The position numbers and the translations under genes were made by a program. This document shows positions 6,596-10,631 of a DNA stretch of 10,631 bases, one piece after another. How positions within the stretch are numbered: the stretch's first letter is position 1; each line of letters starts with the position of its first letter. The DNA is from Cellvibrionaceae bacterium (GTDB lineage Bacteria > Pseudomonadota > Gammaproteobacteria > Pseudomonadales > Cellvibrionaceae). The stretch spans positions 1-10,631 of the forward strand of contig JAUVQU010000072.1 in the NCBI GenBank assembly GCA_030597965.1. The letters run 5' to 3'. The notes beneath the pieces are model-generated. The model saw nothing but the letters and a program-made list of their open reading frames with translations, had not been told where the DNA came from and made no database searches.

Positions 6596-7353
6596 TGTTT
6601 GCACGTGTCTAGCAGGCTGCGGATGTTTTGGGTCAGCGCCAGTGCGGCAGGGTTGTCGCCGTGTACACAGAGTGAGTCAACATGGAGTGGTAATATTTTA
6701 CCGTTAATCGATGTGATTGTGCCTGAGTTAATCAATTGCCGAGTTTGTTTTAGGGCTTCATTGGTGGTGAGTAATGCGCCTGCCTGGCTGCGAGAGACGA
6801 GCAGTCCTTCATCGGTATAAGCTCGATCGGCAAAAGCTTCAAATAAAATATCTACGCCAGCTTTTTTTGCTTCTTCTGTAATGGCATCTTGTTGGGGGGT
6901 GGCCTGTAGCATCAGCTTCAATGGCTGTTCGGGGGACGTACCTTTTTGATATGTGGCAATAGCAGAAAAGATGGTTTCTCTTATATTTCTATCCTTCATC
7001 ATGTCGTTGTACAGCGCGCCGTGGGGTTTTACGTAATCCAGTGAAACACCTTGGTTGAGTGCAATGTCCTGCAGTGTGTTGATCTGTGCAATCAGGTCTT
7101 CATGCAGCTCCTCTTGACTGCAGGCAATGCTATGGCGCCCAAAATTTTCTTTGTCTGGGTATGAGGGGTGAGCCCCCAGTTGCACGGTAAACTGTGTGGC
7201 CAGCCTGACGGTTTCCGTCATGGTGTGAGTATTTCCTGCGTGAAACCCACAGGCAACGTTGGCCTGATCAATATAGGGCATGATGCCTTTTTCGATCGCC
7301 ATAGTTGGCTCGTGGTCGTGCTCGCCCAAATCACAGTTCAGCAGTATTGGCAT
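6592..7353 (-). CDS. pxpA: 5-oxoprolinase subunit PxpA (LamB/YcsF family)
   Basis: PxpA is the third 5-oxoprolinase subunit and is thought to open the phosphorylated ring to give glutamate. The chosen product has 253 residues (E. coli 244). Motifs in order: LNCDLGE (5-11), ANVACGFHAG (31-40), GAHPSYPD (60-67), VKPHGALYN (108-116), FADRAY (174-179), SRSQAGA (187-193) and CVHGD (229-233). The frame is open upstream to an ATG at 7506 (304 residues), but the extra 51 residues have no family counterpart and would overlap the start of the divergent M23 gene, so the ATG at 7353, which puts NCDLGE near the N-terminus as in E. coli, is preferred. Its Shine-Dalgarno is weak. It is first in the pxpABC operon. 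Confidence 0.93.
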   Translation of the reverse strand: MPILLNCDLGEHDHEPTMAIEKGIMPYIDQANVACGFHAGNTHTMTETVRLATQFTVQLGAHPSYPDKENFGRHSIACSQEELHEDLIAQINTLQDIALNQGVSLDYVKPHGALYNDMMKDRNIRETIFSAIATYQKGTSPEQPLKLMLQATPQQDAITEEAKKAGVDILFEAFADRAYTDEGLLVSRSQAGALLTTNEALKQTRQLINSGTITSINGKILPLHVDSLCVHGDNPAALALTQNIRSLLDTCKQ

Positions 7354-7412
7354 CCAGTCGTCCGAATAAATGTCATTGTTTTGTTGTCTACAGTCTAGCG
7401 GATTACAGAAGT

Positions 7413-7440
7413 TTGAAGAATGCTGTTTATGCAGTATTGT
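7413..7440 (+). promoter_or_regulatory. Candidate promoter for the M23 peptidase gene
   Basis: TTGAAG (7413-7418) and TATTGT (7435-7440) are separated by 16 bases, about 38 bases before the ATG at 7478. Each hexamer matches the sigma70 consensus at four of six positions. It lies in the 124-base divergent gap before pxpA. Evidence is pattern only. Confidence 0.35.
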
Positions 7441-7477
7441 GCGGGTATCGATTTGATTAGATGAGGGCAGGTTAATA

Positions 7478-8332
7478 ATGAAGTGGATTACGGGCTGGCG
7501 AGCCATCGCTTTTGTATTGGGTTCAGCGATTTCATGTGTGGCGGTATCAGAGACGGTGACAGTGTCGGGTGAATGGTTGCAGGGTTCTGTTTTATTCGGA
7601 AAAACATCGCCAACGGCCGAGGTGAAATTCCTGGGTCATAAAGTTCCGCTGACTGAAAATGGCGAATTTGTACTGGGATTGGATCGGGACGCGCCCGAGT
7701 CCGTAGACCTTGAAGTAAAGACTGATGTGGGCGAGTGGCGTCAAACCTATGCTGTCAGCCAGCGTGAATACAATGTTCAGCGGGTTGAAGGTGTTCCGTC
7801 TCAAACGGTTAAGCCTGACCCTGAGCATCTTAAGCGCATCCGCCGCGAAGGCCGAATGGTAAAAATGGCGCGCAAGCCGATTACAGATCGAGTGGACTTT
7901 TTAGAAGACTTTCATTGGCCGACACTTGGCCGAATCAGTGGCGTCTATGGCAGTCAGCGTTACTACAATGGTTCGCCGGGAAGACCCCACTATGGTGTTG
8001 ATGTGGCTGTGCCAACCGGTACTCTGGTGGCTGCGCCTATAGGAGGTAAGGTAACGCTGGCTCATACGGATATGTTTTTTTCTGGTGGCACGCTGATTAT
8101 TGATCACGGACATGGTTTGTCTTCGTCATTCCTGCATTTAAGTAAGATTCTGGTGCAAAAAGGAGATGAAGTGAAACAGGGTGACTCCATTGCTGAGGTG
8201 GGCTCGACCGGTCGTGCGACAGGCCCGCACCTGGATTGGCGGATGAATTGGAGAAATCAGCGGGTTGATCCTCAGTTATTGGTTCCGCCCATGGATGAGG
8301 CTCAAAGACATGTCACGCAGAACACTGAATGA
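7478..8332 (+). CDS. Secreted M23-family (LytM-type) metallopeptidase-like protein
   Basis: M23 peptidases cut peptide crosslinks in peptidoglycan or act as regulators of other hydrolases. The 284-residue product starts with a signal peptide (MKWITGWRAIAFVLGSAISC, likely cut near residue 24), so it should act in the periplasm. Residues 25-105 form a beta-rich N-terminal part; 115-135 are basic and probably helical; 150-270 are the LytM domain. Metal and catalytic positions visible are His171 and Asp175 (RPHYGVD), His210/His212 (IDHGHG), His220 (FLHLS) and His251 in GPHLDWRMNW. The usual HxH is here H-L-D, so the third zinc ligand would be Asp253. GAGGG and CAGG precede the ATG. It lies divergent from pxpA and is followed by the Trm112-like gene. 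Whether it is active is open. Confidence 0.9.
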   Translation: MKWITGWRAIAFVLGSAISCVAVSETVTVSGEWLQGSVLFGKTSPTAEVKFLGHKVPLTENGEFVLGLDRDAPESVDLEVKTDVGEWRQTYAVSQREYNVQRVEGVPSQTVKPDPEHLKRIRREGRMVKMARKPITDRVDFLEDFHWPTLGRISGVYGSQRYYNGSPGRPHYGVDVAVPTGTLVAAPIGGKVTLAHTDMFFSGGTLIIDHGHGLSSSFLHLSKILVQKGDEVKQGDSIAEVGSTGRATGPHLDWRMNWRNQRVDPQLLVPPMDEAQRHVTQNTE

Positions 8333-8347
8333 CGGGGCAGGGGGGTA

Positions 8348-8377
8348 GTGTAAAGGGAGTATGTGCAAAGGGAGTAA
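8348..8377 (+). repeat. Two tandem copies of a 15-base unit with Shine-Dalgarno-like core
   Basis: GTGTAAAGGGAGTAT and GTGCAAAGGGAGTAA lie head to tail and differ at two positions. Both hold AAAGGGAG, a purine-rich Shine-Dalgarno-like core. They sit 16 bases after the M23 stop and just before a short ORF starting at 8378. Confidence 0.7.
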
Positions 8378-8440
8378 ATGGCGAAGACAAAATGTGTCAT
8401 GTTGAGTAAGATACCCGTCAGCCTATTTGTTCTATTTTGA
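8378..8440 (+). CDS. Possible 20-residue leader peptide / small ORF
   Basis: The ORF starts with ATG at 8378, right after AAAGGGAGTAA, and encodes MAKTKCVMLSKIPVSLFVLF: a short basic start followed by a hydrophobic end. It stops 16 bases before the Trm112-like start. The AAAGGGAG core is only three bases from the ATG, closer than usual. It resembles no protein I recognise and could be chance; the alternative is that the region is simply the untranslated leader of the downstream gene. Confidence 0.2.
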   Translation: MAKTKCVMLSKIPVSLFVLF

Positions 8441-8456
8441 AATATTGGAAATCAGT

Positions 8457-8642
8457 ATGATCGATAAGAAATTGTTAAGCCTCTTGGTCTGTCCGGTTAG
8501 CAAGGCGCCGGTTGAATATGATCAGGAAAAACAAGAATTAGTTTGCCGTGCCAGTGGATTAGCCTATCCCGTACGTGACGGTATTCCCGTTATGTTGGAA
8601 GGCGAAGCGCGTCAGTTAACCGAAGAAGAAAAGACTGCCTGA
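8457..8642 (+). CDS. Trm112-family small protein (YcaR-like)
   Basis: The 61-residue product matches the UPF0434/Trm112 family to which E. coli YcaR (60 residues) belongs. Conserved parts are LLSLLVCPV near the start, YDQEKQELVC in the middle, and GLAYPVRDGIPVMLEGEAR. YcaR-like proteins form a small zinc-ribbon fold; here CPVC of E. coli is CPVS (Cys12, Ser15), with one further Cys at residue 32, so classical zinc binding is incomplete, as I recall it also being in pseudomonad members. The frame opens upstream to 8427, but the ATG at 8457 has GGAA six bases before it and gives the family length. hinT starts 11 bases after its stop, suggesting co-transcription. Cellular role not settled. Confidence 0.88.
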   Translation: MIDKKLLSLLVCPVSKAPVEYDQEKQELVCRASGLAYPVRDGIPVMLEGEARQLTEEEKTA

Positions 8643-8653
8643 GGGTAGGTTTC

Positions 8654-9004
8654 ATGACAGATGTCTCTATTTTTACACGTATTATGCAGGGTGAAATCCC
8701 CGCTGATATTGTTTATCAAGACGACGATTGTATTTGTATTAATGATATTGCCCCTAAGGCGCCGGTGCATGTCTTACTGATTCCGCGCACTCCAATTACT
8801 CGCCTGGTGGATGCCACCGCTGAAGACCAGGCTCTATTGGGGCGATTGATGTTGAGGGCCGGTGAAATAGCCAAACAGTTGGGTATTGGTGATGCTTTCC
8901 GCTTAATTGTTAATAACGGCGAGCAGGCAGGACAAACGGTCTTTCATCTGCACCTGCATATTTTGGGCGACAAACGTTTTACAGAAGGTAATCTGGGCTT
9001 CTAG
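8654..9004 (+). CDS. hinT: HIT-family purine nucleoside phosphoramidase (HinT-like)
   Basis: HinT-type enzymes hydrolyse nucleoside 5'-phosphoramidates and aminoacyl-AMP. The product has 116 residues, near the usual size for the group (E. coli HinT 119). The N-terminal SIFTRIMQGEIPADIVYQDD (5-24), the central APKAPVHVLLIPRTPI (33-48), RLIVNNGEQAGQTVFHLHLH (83-102) and the His-triad H98-L-H100-L-H102 are all present; His100 would be the nucleophile. GAGGGTAGG overlapping the stop of the preceding Trm112-like gene provides the ribosome binding site, so the two genes are probably one transcription unit. The end, RFTEGNLGF, is shorter than in E. coli. Identity to the family is firm; the symbol is by closest family match. 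Confidence 0.92.
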   Translation: MTDVSIFTRIMQGEIPADIVYQDDDCICINDIAPKAPVHVLLIPRTPITRLVDATAEDQALLGRLMLRAGEIAKQLGIGDAFRLIVNNGEQAGQTVFHLHLHILGDKRFTEGNLGF

Positions 9005-9202
9005 TTTTTCTAAAAAATATCTTTTTTGTAGTTTTTCTGATGCCTTTTCACGGACGCTAGTTTGCTTCTAGGCACCATAAGTAAGCTCTCTTAAGAGAGA
9101 AAGAAACACGCACAAAGAGCGAGTTTATATTCATAAATGACCGATTGAGCATGTTTGTGACGCAGCATGGGAGCAAAATAGCTTTCGTGAGAAGGTGTCA
9201 CG
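9005..9202. other. Gene-free stretch between hinT and the terminator before alaS
   Basis: I see no supported gene here. It begins with T-rich and A-rich tracts (TTTTTC, AAAAAATATCTTTTTT) just after the hinT stop, which could form a weak hairpin, and holds the perfect palindrome CTCTCTTAAGAGAG at 9086-9099 and the smaller TTTAT-ATTC-ATAAA at 9124-9137. The strong terminator at 9203-9248 ends it, so it is either a long 3' untranslated region of hinT or the body of a small RNA; no clear promoter within it supports the latter. Confidence 0.5.
9086..9099. repeat. Perfect 14-base palindrome CTCTCTTAAGAGAG
   Basis: The sequence is self-complementary over all 14 bases, within the hinT-alaS gap. It could be a binding site for a dimeric protein or a chance palindrome. 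It is too tight to form a hairpin loop without losing the central pairs. Confidence 0.45.
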
Positions 9203-9248
9203 ATAAGAAAAGGCCGCAACCCATTCGGTGTTCGCGGCCTTTTCTTAT
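9203..9248 (+). terminator. Strong, probably bidirectional intrinsic terminator
   Basis: ATAAGAAAAGGCCGC at 9203-9217 pairs perfectly over 15 bp with GCGGCCTTTTCTTAT at 9234-9248; part of the 16-base loop can also pair (AAC with GTT, CC with GG). The GC-rich core GGCCGC is followed by TTTTCTT, and on the other strand by the same T-rich run, so it can stop transcription both ways. It would end the Trm112-hinT transcript and insulate alaS. Confidence 0.9.
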
Positions 9249-9253
9249 ATAAT
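9248..9253 (+). promoter_or_regulatory. Candidate -10 element for alaS
   Basis: TATAAT, a perfect sigma70 -10 hexamer, starts at the last base of the terminator stem. A -35 would fall in the terminator loop (near 9224-9230, TTCGGTG), a poor match. The leader to the alaS ATG would be about 100 bases. E. coli AlaRS represses its own gene; I cannot identify a matching operator here. Confidence 0.4.
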
Positions 9254-9359
9254 GACCAGCTTTTAAGCGTGTTGGCGGGAATGTCAGCACAAACCTTATT
9301 GTTTACCGAAGCTATTGGCAGCAACTTTTACCCTAATAGTCGAACATCGGAACTGATTT

Positions 9360-10631
9360 ATGAAAAGCGCAGAAATACGCGAAGCCTTCCTGAAATTCTT
9401 TGAGAGCAAAGGTCATACCATTGTGCCCAGTAGTTCGCTGATTCCGGGTAATGATCCCACCTTGCTGTTTACCAATGCGGGCATGGTGCAATTTAAAGAT
9501 GTTTTTCTGGGCGAAGATAAGCGCAGCTACACTCGCGCCACCAGTTCACAGCGCTGTGTTCGTGCCGGCGGTAAGCACAATGACCTTGAGAACGTGGGTT
9601 ATACCGCACGTCACCATACCTTCTTTGAAATGCTCGGTAACTTCAGCTTTGGTGATTATTTCAAGCAGGATGCCATTGCTTATGCCTGGGAATTCTTAAC
9701 CTCCAGCAACTGGTTGAATATTTCAGCCGACAAGCTGACGGTGACTGTATACGCCGAAGATGATGAGGCTTTTGATATCTGGCGGAACAGCGTTGGCGTT
9801 CCGGCCGAACGTATTATTCGTATAGGTGATCAGGGTGGTCGATACAAGTCCGATAACTTTTGGGCAATGGGTGACACAGGCCCGTGTGGCCCGTGTACTG
9901 AAATTTTCTACGATCACGGTGAAGATATTTGGGGTGGCCTGCCGGGCTCTCCAGAAGAGGATGGCGATCGTTACATTGAGATCTGGAATAACGTCTTCAT
10001 GCAGTTTAATCGCCATGCGGATGGCACCATGGAGCCACTGCCTAAGCCCTCGGTTGATACGGGTATGGGGCTGGAGCGTATTGCGGCGATCATGCAGGGT
10101 GTTCACTCCAACTATGAAATCGACATGTTTCAAAGCCTGCTGAAGGCCTCTGCGGCGGCTACAGGTAATGATGATTTAGAAAACAAATCCCAGCGTGTGA
10201 TTGCCGATCACATACGTTCTTGTGCCTTCCTGGTGGTCGACGGTGTCTTACCGTCGAATGAAGGTCGTGGCTATGTGTTGCGCCGCATCATTCGCCGCGC
10301 GATTCGTCACGGCCATAAATTGGGGCAGAAGCAAGCCTTCTTCCACAAGTTGGTTGCGGCCTTGGTGGCGGAGATGGGTGACGCCTATCCAGAGCTAAAA
10401 GAAAATCAGGCGCAAATTGAAAAAGTATTGTTGGCTGAAGAGCGCCAATTTGAAAAGACCCTCGATAAAGGGCTGGCTGTTCTGGAAGAAGCACTGAAAT
10501 CTATCGACGGTGATGTGATCCCGGGCGATGTGGTATTCACGCTTTATGACACCTACGGTTTCCCGCTGGATTTGACCGCTGATATTGCGCGCGAACGTGA
10601 AATGTCCGTGGACGAAGCCGGTTACGAAAAA
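9360..10631 (+). CDS. alaS: Alanyl-tRNA synthetase (3' end outside window)
   Basis: AlaRS charges tRNA-Ala with alanine. The window holds the first 424 codons of a protein usually about 875 long, so the class II catalytic core and the start of the tRNA-recognition region are present, while the editing and C-Ala domains lie outside. Visible features: MKSAEIREAFLKFFESKGHT at the start, FTNAGMVQFKDVFLG (37-51), the motif 2 region around QRCVRAGGKHNDLENVG (64-80), HHTFFEMLGNFSFGDYF (85-101), GPCGPCTEI (174-182) and motif 3 DTGMGLERIA (233-242). GGAA at 9349-9352 lies seven bases before the ATG. In E. coli alaS follows recX directly; here it stands behind its own terminator and candidate promoter, about 4.5 kb away from recX. 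Confidence 0.97.
   Translation, partial: MKSAEIREAFLKFFESKGHTIVPSSSLIPGNDPTLLFTNAGMVQFKDVFLGEDKRSYTRATSSQRCVRAGGKHNDLENVGYTARHHTFFEMLGNFSFGDYFKQDAIAYAWEFLTSSNWLNISADKLTVTVYAEDDEAFDIWRNSVGVPAERIIRIGDQGGRYKSDNFWAMGDTGPCGPCTEIFYDHGEDIWGGLPGSPEEDGDRYIEIWNNVFMQFNRHADGTMEPLPKPSVDTGMGLERIAAIMQGVHSNYEIDMFQSLLKASAAATGNDDLENKSQRVIADHIRSCAFLVVDGVLPSNEGRGYVLRRIIRRAIRHGHKLGQKQAFFHKLVAALVAEMGDAYPELKENQAQIEKVLLAEERQFEKTLDKGLAVLEEALKSIDGDVIPGDVVFTLYDTYGFPLDLTADIAREREMSVDEAGYEK

Noticed and set aside
7354..7506. 51-codon N-terminal extension of pxpA from the ATG at 7506
   Set aside because: It has no counterpart in the LamB/YcsF family, overlaps the start of the divergent M23 gene, and the ATG at 7353 places NCDLGE at the expected N-terminal position.
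9014..9030. AAAAAATATCTTTTTT after hinT as a terminator
   Set aside because: The stem is only A-T pairs with no GC core, too weak for an intrinsic terminator; the 9203-9248 hairpin is far better.
9091..9324. Minus-strand open frame of 77 codons between hinT and alaS
   Set aside because: It runs through the strong terminator hairpin and the alaS promoter region, has no visible ribosome site, and resembles no known protein.
9723..10133. Minus-strand open frame of 136 codons, and plus-strand frames at 9451-9699, 9826-10143 and 10201-10398
   Set aside because: All are other-frame shadows of alaS, which is continuous and carries the class II synthetase motifs.
1..10631. Search by eye for CRISPR arrays, tRNA or rRNA genes, transposases, integrases, toxin-antitoxin pairs and defence genes
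   Set aside because: None is visible; almost all of the sequence is accounted for by conserved housekeeping genes, so I do not claim a new system here.

Overview
The window is a piece of a gammaproteobacterial chromosome of moderate GC content. The evidence is the gene order mutS / pncC-recA-recX, the protein sequences (RecA, MutS and AlaRS are close to the E. coli and Pseudomonas forms), a gammaproteobacterial-type LexA box in front of recA, and a REP-like palindrome with a GTAGGAGC head of the kind common in pseudomonads. The species cannot be named from the sequence alone.

Layout. At the left edge, the minus strand carries the first 733 codons of mutS (DNA mismatch repair). It is divergent from a plus-strand block: pncC (NMN deamidase, best read from a TTG start), recA with a textbook SOS box, and recX (RecA modulator) behind a hairpin and T-run that looks like the recA-recX attenuator. 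A double REP-like palindrome separates recX from a convergent minus-strand operon, pxpA-pxpB-pxpC, whose genes overlap by ATGA junctions and encode the bacterial 5-oxoprolinase. Divergent from pxpA lies a secreted M23-family peptidase-like protein, followed on the plus strand by a Trm112-family zinc-ribbon-like small protein and a HinT-type HIT hydrolase. A 355-base gene-free stretch contains a strong hairpin terminator and a candidate promoter, followed by the first 424 codons of alaS, which runs off the right edge.

How it works together. The first half is a DNA repair cluster: MutS removes mismatches, RecA drives recombination and SOS induction, and RecX tunes RecA filaments. In E. coli recX is followed by alaS; here the pxp operon, the M23 gene, the Trm112-like gene and hinT lie between them. 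The Pxp operon salvages 5-oxoproline (pyroglutamate) to glutamate with ATP. The remaining genes are housekeeping or envelope functions.

No clearly undescribed multi-gene system is visible. There is no transposase, integrase, CRISPR array, toxin-antitoxin pair or tRNA/rRNA gene that I can support. The points worth a second look are small: the recA leader architecture, the recA-recX attenuator abutting the recX ribosome-binding site, the altered HxH motif of the M23 protein, a tandem repeat with a very short ORF before the Trm112-like gene, and the palindrome clusters between genes.
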